6,886 nucleotides of DNA from CALEUX01 sp964521525. Lineage in GTDB: Bacteria > Bacteroidota > Bacteroidia > Bacteroidales > Marinilabiliaceae. The notes below the pieces were generated by a model. That model worked only from the letters and a program-made list of their open reading frames with translations. It had not been told where the DNA came from and searched no databases. The stretch spans positions 1 to 6,886 of the forward strand of contig CAZFTD010000174.1 in the NCBI GenBank assembly GCA_964521525.1, given 5' to 3'. Numbering within the stretch: position 1 is the stretch's first letter; each line of letters opens with the position of its first letter. Below, piece after piece: positions 1 through 6,628 of the stretch. The position numbers and the translations under genes were made by a program.

Positions 1-3000
1 TCATTCACCTTAACCATCAGTTTATCAAGATTCTCAATGGTGTTACCGGTAAGCCCGGTAAGTTTCGAGAGTCCCGAAACAGCCATGTTAGGTGTAATTA
101 ACCCGCCACTTTTCTCGCTGTTGCCAAAAACCAGGGAGGCATTTTCGCCATCCAGCACTTTGGCAAAAACCATCGAAAGGTTATTGTCGTCAATCAGTTG
201 AATGCGAACAGGTTTTCGCTCGCCGGTAAGTTCTTCCATTTGCTTTATATAAATGGAAGTTTCCTTTACTTCGGGATAATAAGCTACACCACCGGGCAAC
301 CTGTTAATATTGCGGGCCCCAAACATAATGGAGCGGGTTTCAAAAGTGGTATCGCCCGGCACTAAACTACGGGCAAATGCAACCGGACGATTGGCCGGCG
401 ATGAGGTGAAATAACTCCAGCCGTTATCTGTGTAGTGTTTTACCACGGGAGCGTGGTCAGGATTAGCGCCATCGATAAAAACCAGAGGCACTTCCATCCT
501 TATTTTCTGACCGGAGGCATCGTCTAATTCAATTTTAAACGGGTCGGGGTTTGAAGGTTCCCATACTTTATTGATTTCGAAAGCTTCAAATTCAGGTAGT
601 TTTTTTAATTCAGTCTGTTTTTCCAAATCTTTTATTTCCACCCGTTGAAACGGGAATGGCACAAAATCGGAAATTTGCTCTTTGCCATAGTACAGTTCGG
701 GCTGGGTAACCACAATATACTCTTTATAAATCATTACGGCCGAAGCAACAGAACCTATTTTCTTAATCATCCGTTCCGATGTGGTAATTTTTACCGCTTT
801 ATGCCCAAAAGGGAAGAGATAACCCCGCTCAATTACCTTAATAAACTGGTCGCGACCCATGGTAGCCCTTTGTAACCAGGCAATAAGGCTGGTGTTGGCA
901 ATCTCTTTGTCAATTTTATATTCGTAGTTTATCCATGCGCCCAACCCCGACAGCATTAAATGGTTGGCCTTTACAGGCTGCGGTGTTACTTTGCGGTTGT
1001 TTTCCCTTAAATCATTGTAATTTGAAGTCAGATGCACCAGTTCGTGTAACTGCTTTGGATTAGGAATGTTGAAGGGAATTGCCGGGTTATCGCTTGCCGG
1101 ACTGGCAGTCAGATTACTGTTGGCAAATTCGCTCCAAAGCACCCTGATGGATTTTAAATGACTGAGGGCATTTTCGTCCACCTCGCCGGAGGCCAGCTTA
1201 ATGCCCATACGCGAATGCCACAACTCAAACAATTGTCCCTGTTGCACAACAATATTAGCAGGAATATTTAAGACCACAGGCGACATTAGGTTCTTGTAGC
1301 TGCGTTTTGCAGGAACGGCCACTGTAACACCCGACACCATTTTTGTTTGTGGAGTAGTTTGAGGCGCTATTTGAGTTTGCCGTGCGGTTTGTGCCGGTTG
1401 GGTCGTAACCTGACGTGCAGGCTGAATGCCGCGAATAGGGGCTATGGTAGCTTCATCGGTTATGGTAAGACCATTCTCTCCCGATTCTTCATATTCACCA
1501 AATTCATCTTTTAACTGAATGGTATGATTAAAACCTGCAAACTGATTGGGCGATACCTCAGCGTAAGTTGGTGCCTCAATGGATGTTTCAAAAACAGAAG
1601 GCGGCTGCATGACAAATAAATTGACCATGGCACCGCGAATACTGTCAACCGGACTTAATTCAATTTCAGGAGTGGCCAGAATACCTGTCAGCTGTGAATC
1701 GGTTAATGCCATAACGCCCGGCCCTTGCGATGTTGTAGATAGAGCCACTTTAACCTCGAGTGCCGACATGGGCTGCGTTTCACGGGCAACAGCAACCTGC
1801 TGGCTCTTTATGGTTTTTACTTCGCGCTGTTGTAACTGGAGAGACGATCCTTTTACCTGTAAGTCAGTTGGTGTTCTTCGGGGCGAGAAAACCATGGAAG
1901 CTGCTGACAATGTTTCTTTTATTTGGCTGATGGCCTGACTGGTATTAAACCAGCGGGCACGATAGTTCACCTGAAGGTCGAATTTACGCCAGTCGAGCAG
2001 CGATTCAAGGGTTAACGGTATGGCCGGATATTCTGCCGGAACTTTAAACACCAGGCGACTGTTTCCGGCTCTTTTGAATTTAACCGGCAAGGATAATTGA
2101 GTCTCTCTGAGAGCCTGCTCACGGGTGTGCTGCGATGGAAAGTGAACAATGAGGAACGAAGGGTTCTTTTTATTATCGATTTTAAGGAGGTTGCCATCGA
2201 GGTTAAAATTAACAAATTCGAATTGCAGATTCAGAAAATCCTGCGGCCGAATGACATTAAACAGAATTGGTTTATCAATTTTCAGATTAATGCGCAAAGG
2301 CTCTTTGTTAACGTATATCCAGTTAACCCGCTCCTGTGGTTCTACCCGCTCAATGACTCCGGTTGTTTGTACCTGCCCCGGCTTAACGGTTTGAGTGCGT
2401 TTAATAACCGGATCCTGAGGAAGAACGTCCACCATAGCCGGCGTATCATAACTGGCCGGCAGCGACCTTAATCCTTCAATGCCAATGGCCGTTTGTGTCA
2501 TTAAAGCCTGGCAGCTTAGGTCGGTAATAGTGTCGTTCTCGCCATAGAGCGTAAAAGTGGATGATTTACTTCCCGTAAGAGCAAAAGCAGAGCCATTGGT
2601 GCCATACCATTGGGGTTCATCGCCCAAATCAGCAACCAGGGCAAATGGCTCATTGCCATTGTTATACTCTTTTATAAAACGGGTTCGGTAAAGTTTCAGT
2701 TGATTATTGGCTGTCTGTTGCGGATTATATTGAATGTGGCTGCTGCTGCCGTCTTCGTTACAGGCCCAGAGCAGGCTAATGTCTTCTTCACGGGTATTTC
2801 CCAAAACCAATCCGGTAAAAAGAAACGGGAATGCGGTTTGACTCAAAACCTGAACGTTGCCATACCTTAAATTCGATAGATAGCAAGAATTTCCGGCAGG
2901 TTGGTTTAACGATATCCAGCTAACGTTCTCAAACCTGTTTGGATTTAACCAATAGGCTGATGAAGGAGCGTTGATGGATATTTGTATATTGCCGAAAAGC

Positions 3001-3620
3001 TGTTTTTCGAGAGCGCTATTCAGAACAATGAGGTTCTCTGATGTGACATTAAGAAGCCAATTGTTATTTAAGGTTGCCGGGGCAGCCGGAATGTGTAGCG
3101 TGTCGTTTACTCCTGTGGCAATGGTTTTTGAATTTTGCAAATGACCTTCAAGTAGTGATTTTCCTTCAAGCCAGGCAACAAATGGTATTTTATGGTTAAT
3201 TCCAACCCCGGGCATGTGCATGTCCATAGTCCAGACTCCAAAACTCCTTTCAATAACCGCCTTAAAGTCAACGCTTATTTTGCTGTTTGGATATTCGGCC
3301 CGGGTAAGCTCAAGGATAAACTTTTGGTCTGATTCCCTGAATTTTAAAACGGCATGCTTTCCAAACATATCAGGATTAATTTCCCAGGCTATTTGTTTGT
3401 TAAGGATAAACCGGATGGCTCGTCCTTTTTTCTGAATCTCAAACGGAGTGGATAGGGTTCGTCCCAGTGTTTTTACCAGAGGCGATAAGCCAAATAAAAT
3501 GAATGACATCTGTTTAATTGCCACTCGTCTGGATGTTGAGGCCGGTACTGAAGGGGATTTAAATTCGCGATTTAAAAACCGTTTTACATCCAGATGCCTG
3601 AATTTTTTTTGGAGTTGCAT
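1..3620 (-). CDS. Very large uncharacterised protein, C-terminus beyond left edge
   Basis: An open frame of 1206 codons runs from ATG 3620-3618 to the left edge with no stop. I cannot assign a function. Residues 1-60 are basic with a Tat-like SRRVAIK (30-36) and a short hydrophobic stretch (38-52). Residues 60-410 look beta-rich. A linker at about 412-440 leads to a module with PSFLIVHFPSQH (487-498) and LTLESLLDW. A Q/T/P-rich linker (about 728-761) precedes the C-terminal module, which holds LWHSRMG near 800-806, MLSGLGAW (889-896), MGRD (921-924), LFPFGH (935-940), TSER near 950 and SGGLITPN (1171-1178) followed by SGLS. From memory, these blocks recur in large hypothetical proteins of actinobacteria and other phyla; this is unverified. 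An upstream in-frame ATG at 3653-3651 is possible but lies in a hairpin stem. The reading frame is certain; the role is unknown. Confidence 0.9.
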   Translation of the reverse strand, partial: MQLQKKFRHLDVKRFLNREFKSPSVPASTSRRVAIKQMSFILFGLSPLVKTLGRTLSTPFEIQKKGRAIRFILNKQIAWEINPDMFGKHAVLKFRESDQKFILELTRAEYPNSKISVDFKAVIERSFGVWTMDMHMPGVGINHKIPFVAWLEGKSLLEGHLQNSKTIATGVNDTLHIPAAPATLNNNWLLNVTSENLIVLNSALEKQLFGNIQISINAPSSAYWLNPNRFENVSWISLNQPAGNSCYLSNLRYGNVQVLSQTAFPFLFTGLVLGNTREEDISLLWACNEDGSSSHIQYNPQQTANNQLKLYRTRFIKEYNNGNEPFALVADLGDEPQWYGTNGSAFALTGSKSSTFTLYGENDTITDLSCQALMTQTAIGIEGLRSLPASYDTPAMVDVLPQDPVIKRTQTVKPGQVQTTGVIERVEPQERVNWIYVNKEPLRINLKIDKPILFNVIRPQDFLNLQFEFVNFNLDGNLLKIDNKKNPSFLIVHFPSQHTREQALRETQLSLPVKFKRAGNSRLVFKVPAEYPAIPLTLESLLDWRKFDLQVNYRARWFNTSQAISQIKETLSAASMVFSPRRTPTDLQVKGSSLQLQQREVKTIKSQQVAVARETQPMSALEVKVALSTTSQGPGVMALTDSQLTGILATPEIELSPVDSIRGAMVNLFVMQPPSVFETSIEAPTYAEVSPNQFAGFNHTIQLKDEFGEYEESGENGLTITDEATIAPIRGIQPARQVTTQPAQTARQTQIAPQTTPQTKMVSGVTVAVPAKRSYKNLMSPVVLNIPANIVVQQGQLFELWHSRMGIKLASGEVDENALSHLKSIRVLWSEFANSNLTASPASDNPAIPFNIPNPKQLHELVHLTSNYNDLRENNRKVTPQPVKANHLMLSGLGAWINYEYKIDKEIANTSLIAWLQRATMGRDQFIKVIERGYLFPFGHKAVKITTSERMIKKIGSVASAVMIYKEYIVVTQPELYYGKEQISDFVPFPFQRVEIKDLEKQTELKKLPEFEAFEINKVWEPSNPDPFKIELDDASGQKIRMEVPLVFIDGANPDHAPVVKHYTDNGWSYFTSSPANRPVAFARSLVPGDTTFETRSIMFGARNINRLPGGVAYYPEVKETSIYIKQMEELTGERKPVRIQLIDDNNLSMVFAKVLDGENASLVFGNSEKSGGLITPNMAVSGLSKLTGLTGNTIENLDKLMVKVN

Positions 3621-3645
3621 AAGCGGGGTTTGAAGATAAAATAAA

Positions 3646-3666
3646 ATCAGCATGGAAAATGCTGAT
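3646..3666 (-). promoter_or_regulatory. Perfect 8-bp hairpin before the large gene
   Basis: ATCAGCAT (3646-3653) and ATGCTGAT (3659-3666) are perfect reverse complements separated by five bases. The element lies 26 bases upstream of the chosen ATG at 3620. The alternative in-frame ATG at 3653-3651 falls inside the stem and would be sequestered in the transcript, which favours the 3620 start. It could be an operator or an RNA leader element. There is no U-tract after it, so it is not a simple terminator. Confidence 0.55.
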
Positions 3667-3670
3667 AACA

Positions 3671-3709
3671 GGGTTCGTTGTAAAGTTCAAGTTAACTACA
3701 ACGCAACCC
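3671..3709 (-). promoter_or_regulatory. Long bulged hairpin in leader of the large gene
   Basis: GGGTTCGTTGTA (3671-3682) pairs with TACAACGCAACCC (3697-3709), with C3704 bulged. The stem can extend by GTT (3685-3687) with AAC (3694-3696) past a two-base AA bulge, leaving a six-base loop. It begins only four bases from the smaller hairpin at 3646-3666. Neither strand shows a U-tract after it, so a terminator is unlikely. If the large gene's promoter lies upstream, both hairpins would be in its 5' leader. Confidence 0.5.
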
Positions 3710-3788
3710 AATGTCAACCCCTTTCATCAAAAAGCCGCTTGAAGCCAATTTGTTAAACAAGCCTCCAACAAAGCTTTTAATTTTAGTT

Positions 3789-3796
3789 CAAATTTA
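3789..3796 (-). promoter_or_regulatory. Possible -7 box (TAAATTTG) for the large gene
   Basis: On the minus strand this octamer fits the Bacteroidota -7 consensus TAnnTTTG exactly. It would start a transcript with a leader of roughly 160 bases containing both hairpins. No TTTG or TTG sits at the expected 19-21 base spacing upstream, and such octamers arise by chance in AT-rich DNA, so this is only a candidate. Confidence 0.2.
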
Positions 3797-3948
3797 TTAA
3801 ACAAGACAAATAACTCCGAAATAAACTTTTTTAAATGCCATCTGTTTATTAACCAATTATCAATTTTTAAAAACGAGAGCGTTAATAAAAAGTGCGAATT
3901 GAAGTTGACAAGCAGCTTTCATTCGCAGTAAATTTAAAACAGAAAGCT

Positions 3949-4536
3949 ATGAAGAATATTAAAATTTTAATGGTAGTATCAACCTTCTTATTTTCAGGAA
4001 TTATGGCCAATGCTCAAAGCTTAAAACTGGATGCAAAAAAAAGCACCATTGTTTGGACCGGTAAAAAGGTTATGGGAAAACATTACGGGAAAATTAACTT
4101 TATGAGCGGTTCGCTAACTTCTTCAGGGAGAGCTTATACGGGCGGTGAGTTTGTGGTAGATATGAACAGCATTACCTGTGACGACCTGACTGACGAGGGT
4201 ACCAATGCTCAATTGGTTGGGCACCTGAAATCGGATGATTTTTTTGGTGTGGAGAGTTTTCCTACTGCCAGGCTGGTAATTAAAAGTGGTAATTCAAAAG
4301 GAAATAATAAATACGATTTTACAGGCGATTTAACCATTAAAGGAATTACACAACCGGTTCAGTTCGAAGCTGTTTTAACAACAGTTAATGATGGATTGGA
4401 GTTTGCAGGAACTCTGGTGGTCGACCGTTCAAAGTTTAACGTTCGTTATGGGTCGGGCTCGTTCTTTCAGAATTTGGGCAACAACATGATTTATGATGAG
4501 TTTGAACTGGAGTTTAAAGCCTTTTTTGCAAAATAA
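3949..4536 (+). CDS. Exported YceI-like lipocalin-fold protein
   Basis: The protein has 195 residues, close to the usual size of exported YceI-family proteins. Residues 1-23 form a classical Sec signal peptide: a KNIK start, a hydrophobic core, and likely cleavage after NAQ or ANA. The mature part begins with a typical YceI strand (KLDAKKSTIVWTGKKVMGKH). It continues through GGEFVVDMNSITCDD, the family-typical HLKSDDFFGVESFPTARL (about 92-109), GDLTIKGITQPVQFE (about 126-140), and the terminal VDRSKFNVRYGSG and DEFELEFK strands. YceI proteins are beta-barrels, some binding isoprenoid or amphiphilic ligands; no ligand or enzyme activity can be read from this sequence. The ATG at 3949 was chosen because it places the signal peptide at the N-terminus. 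A GTG at 3892 would add 19 residues with no signal character. The gene is monocistronic and ends before a strong terminator. Confidence 0.93.
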   Translation: MKNIKILMVVSTFLFSGIMANAQSLKLDAKKSTIVWTGKKVMGKHYGKINFMSGSLTSSGRAYTGGEFVVDMNSITCDDLTDEGTNAQLVGHLKSDDFFGVESFPTARLVIKSGNSKGNNKYDFTGDLTIKGITQPVQFEAVLTTVNDGLEFAGTLVVDRSKFNVRYGSGSFFQNLGNNMIYDEFELEFKAFFAK

Positions 4537-4585
4537 GGAATAGTGAAAAGTGAAATGACTTTTGATGTTTATTTAGGGTGATTAT
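4537..4585. other. Short spacer after YceI-like gene
   Basis: Forty-nine AT-rich bases between the YceI-like stop codon and the convergent terminator. No feature is visible in it. Confidence 0.6.
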
Positions 4586-4617
4586 TACAAAAGGGTGGCC
4601 GAAGCCACCCTTTTGTA
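4586..4617. terminator. Bidirectional intrinsic terminator
   Basis: TACAAAAGGGTGGC (4586-4599) and GCCACCCTTTTGTA (4604-4617) form a perfect 14-bp stem around a four-base loop. A-rich and T-rich arm ends supply a U-tract in either direction. Read on the minus strand, the loop is C(UUCG)G, the unusually stable tetraloop common in bacterial terminators. It lies two bases past the M16 stop codon and about 50 bases past the YceI-like stop codon, so it serves both convergent units. Confidence 0.93.
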
Positions 4618-4619
4618 TG

Positions 4620-6536
4620 TTAATTGGCAAAAGTGATGTCCTCTACCCCAGTGTTTATTTCTATGCTTGATATGATAATGTCAAAGCTTTGTGGGCCAAC
4701 GCTTTGTTTCATATTTGTTGGCATTTGTACGCCGTTAAATGTTTGATAATTGGTCATGGAGGTTGTTATGGTTCCCTGTGGCGACTGGGTAACCTCTCTG
4801 TATTTTAAGCCATCCTTTACGCCAAAAAACGAGGTGGTGGTTTTTCCCGAAGGTCGTACAACCTGAAGTTTGTAAACCTCTTTACCATCCAATTCTTCAA
4901 TGCCTAAAAGTTCCAGTTTGGTACCGTTGGTTTCAAATTCCAGTTCGGGGAAAATCTGGGCACTTTCTTTCATTTCCTCAAGCATGGCACCCTCCAGTTC
5001 CTGTTCGCCCATAGGAGACGTTACTTTTCCATTTTGACCATCGAATACCTGACGTGAGATAACATTTCCACCCATCAGCATTTCGAGCAGAATTTTATTG
5101 GGCGCTTTTTGAATNNNNNNNNNNNNNNNNNNNNNNNNNNNNNNNNNNNNNNNNNNNNNNNNNNNNNNNNNNNNNNNNNNNNNNNNNNNNNNNNNNNNNN
5201 NNNNNNNNNNNNNNACTGCAAGAATAATGGCGTTATCGGGTTTTAAATATTTGTTGGCCATTTCTTTAACATCTTTTGCCGTTACGGCAGCCAGTTTTTC
5301 CAGATAGGTGCTGTAGTAATCGGCTGGCAACTTATAACGCTCAATGTTTAGCGCAAAGCGGGCAATGGTTTGAGGGTCTTCCAGCGAACGCGAGAAGCTT
5401 CCGTTCATCATGTTTTTTACCAGATCAAGATCTTCGTCGGCTACCAACTCGTTGCGCATACGTCTCATCTCATATAGAATTTCGTTTAATGCGCTATCGG
5501 TAACAGAGGTTCTCACCTGCGATGAAGCTGTGAAAGAACCAATACGTTTATCAGTATTCAAACTTGAATAGGCGCCATAAGTAAAGGCTTTGTCTTCGCG
5601 CAGATTTTGAAACAAGCGGGCATTGAAAGAACCTCCACCCAAAATCTGGTTCATAACAGAGGCTTTAATGGCATCAGGATGACCGGGGGTAAGGTTAACA
5701 ATGTGGGTTACCTGAATAGTTGATTGGTTGGCTCCATCTTTATTGGCAATGGCCACCTTTGGCTGGTCGTAAGATTTAGGCAGTTCGAAGAAATTCTTTG
5801 GAACCGGAGCTTTTTTCCATTTCCCGAAATATTTCTTGGCCTGTGCCTGTGCTTCTTTTAGCGTGATATCGCCTACTATAACCAGATAAGCAACATTGGG
5901 TCGGAAATAAGATTGATGATAGTTTTTAAGCTTGTCAACCGTAATGTTTTCAAGTGTTTTTTCTGTAATCAACTCACCATAGGGGTCATTAGCTCCATAC
6001 CTTAGAGTTTGAGCAACATTACGTGCAATGGTTCCCGGGTCGTCTTTGTCGGCCTGTATGGCAGTATTCATCTGCTTCAGGCTCTTGTCAAGCTCTTCCT
6101 GCGGGAAAGCTGGGTTCATAAGCACATCCGACATAATCTCCAGCAGCGTATTACTGTGTTTTTTCAACGAGCGACCATACATTCCCTGTGAAGAGGTATT
6201 AAAAGTTGCGCCAATAAAATCAACAGCATCATCAATCTGAGCCTTGGAGCGGGTTTTGGTTCCTGAACGCATCAGCGAACCCGCCAAAGAGGTGTATCCG
6301 GCAGCTTCGCCTTCAAAAATAGGATCTAAATCGAGGGTAAGACTGTAAGCTACCATTGGAAGTTTGTGGTTTTCCACTACAAAAACCTGTAAACCATTGG
6401 GCAGTTTGAATTTTTTATACTCACCAATGTTGATTTTAGGAGCCGGGCCGGCAGTAGGAGGTGTACTCCGGTCAACCTGAGCATGCATACCTGTTAAAAA
6501 CAGGCTGAATAATATAATTGAAAATATCTGTTTCAT
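4620..6536 (-). CDS. M16B-type non-catalytic peptidase subunit with LolA-like C-terminal domain
   Basis: A Sec signal peptide (residues 1-19, likely cleaved at MHA-Q) is followed by two M16 (insulinase/pitrilysin) half-domains at about 44-225 and 226-440. Where active M16 enzymes have HxxEH, this protein reads GYTSLAGSLMRSGT (80-93), so S83, G86 and S87 replace both zinc histidines and the glutamate. It keeps GGGSFNARLFQNLRED with FTYGAYS (R313, Y320), the R/Y motif of inactive subunits that complete the active site of a zinc-bearing partner. After the assembly gap, residues from about 475 to the end resemble the LolA/outer-membrane-lipoprotein-sorting fold (APNKILLEM, VFDGQNGKV, IFPELEFE). 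Such fusions are familiar in Bacteroidota. The likely catalytic partner lies 92 bases upstream. It probably acts in the periplasm or outer envelope; its substrates are unknown. The true length is uncertain because of the gap. Confidence 0.9.
   Translation of the reverse strand: MKQIFSIILFSLFLTGMHAQVDRSTPPTAGPAPKINIGEYKKFKLPNGLQVFVVENHKLPMVAYSLTLDLDPIFEGEAAGYTSLAGSLMRSGTKTRSKAQIDDAVDFIGATFNTSSQGMYGRSLKKHSNTLLEIMSDVLMNPAFPQEELDKSLKQMNTAIQADKDDPGTIARNVAQTLRYGANDPYGELITEKTLENITVDKLKNYHQSYFRPNVAYLVIVGDITLKEAQAQAKKYFGKWKKAPVPKNFFELPKSYDQPKVAIANKDGANQSTIQVTHIVNLTPGHPDAIKASVMNQILGGGSFNARLFQNLREDKAFTYGAYSSLNTDKRIGSFTASSQVRTSVTDSALNEILYEMRRMRNELVADEDLDLVKNMMNGSFSRSLEDPQTIARFALNIERYKLPADYYSTYLEKLAAVTAKDVKEMANKYLKPDNAIILAXXXXXXXXXXXXXXXXXXXXXXXXXXXXXXXXXXIQKAPNKILLEMLMGGNVISRQVFDGQNGKVTSPMGEQELEGAMLEEMKESAQIFPELEFETNGTKLELLGIEELDGKEVYKLQVVRPSGKTTTSFFGVKDGLKYREVTQSPQGTITTSMTNYQTFNGVQMPTNMKQSVGPQSFDIIISSIEINTGVEDITFAN
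5115..5214. other. Assembly gap of 100 N
   Basis: Exactly 100 undetermined bases interrupt the M16 gene between the end of the second M16 half-domain (DNAIILAV) and the middle of the LolA-like domain (IQKAPNK). A run of exactly 100 is the conventional placeholder for a gap of unknown size. The frame agrees on both sides, but that happens one time in three by chance. Confidence 0.98.
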
Positions 6537-6628
6537 TGTAAAAAGTTTTTATCAATCATTTAATAATGATTACTAAATCTGGGCTATAAGCCAGTTAATA
6601 ATTTAAATTTTATTAGGTTATATAAGTT
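6537..6628 (-). other. Spacer between the two M16 genes with two small hairpins
   Basis: Ninety-two very AT-rich bases separate the two M16 genes. AATCATT (6554-6560) pairs with AATGATT (6565-6571). CTGG-CT (6579-6585, G6583 bulged) pairs with AGCCAG (6589-6594). Neither has a clear U-tract and no -7 box is visible, so co-transcription is the simplest reading. The hairpins could adjust the stoichiometry or stability of the transcript; this is inference. Confidence 0.4.

Larger units (their letters stand above)
3621..3948. other. Divergent intergenic region
   Basis: This 328-base AT-rich stretch separates the large minus-strand gene from the plus-strand YceI-like gene and should hold promoters for both. 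The only convincing structures are two hairpins at 3646-3666 and 3671-3709, both close to the large gene. A perfect Bacteroidota-type -7 box for the minus strand occurs at 3789-3796 but has no well-spaced -33 box. I found no tRNA, small-RNA signature, CRISPR repeat or convincing small gene. No confident plus-strand promoter could be chosen. Confidence 0.7.

Noticed and set aside
1579..2471. Plus-strand ORFs of about 120 codons opposite the large gene
   Set aside because: They are antisense to a continuous protein-like frame and have no recognisable domains; they are shadows of the minus-strand gene.
3621..3653. ATG at 3653-3651 as start of the large gene
   Set aside because: It is in frame but lies in the stem of a perfect hairpin. 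The 11 added residues do not form a useful signal peptide. It remains possible.
3730..3778. AAAAGC...GCTTTT inverted repeat as a terminator
   Set aside because: The arms are only six bases and 37 bases apart, and no gene ends nearby.
3749..3785. TTTG with TAATTTTA as a plus-strand promoter
   Set aside because: The 25-base spacing is too long for the Bacteroidota -33/-7 pattern and the -7 box has a mismatch.
3711..3800. Plus-strand 29-codon ORF in the divergent intergenic region
   Set aside because: It is very short, has no ribosome-binding or promoter signal, and its composition is like the surrounding spacer.
3905..3936. TTG-N21-TAAATTTA as a promoter for the YceI-like gene
   Set aside because: Transcription would start about six bases before the ATG, and the last base of the -7 box does not fit.
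3892..3948. Upstream GTG start adding 19 residues to the YceI-like protein
   Set aside because: The added residues lack signal-peptide character and would bury the clear Sec signal that starts at the ATG at 3949.
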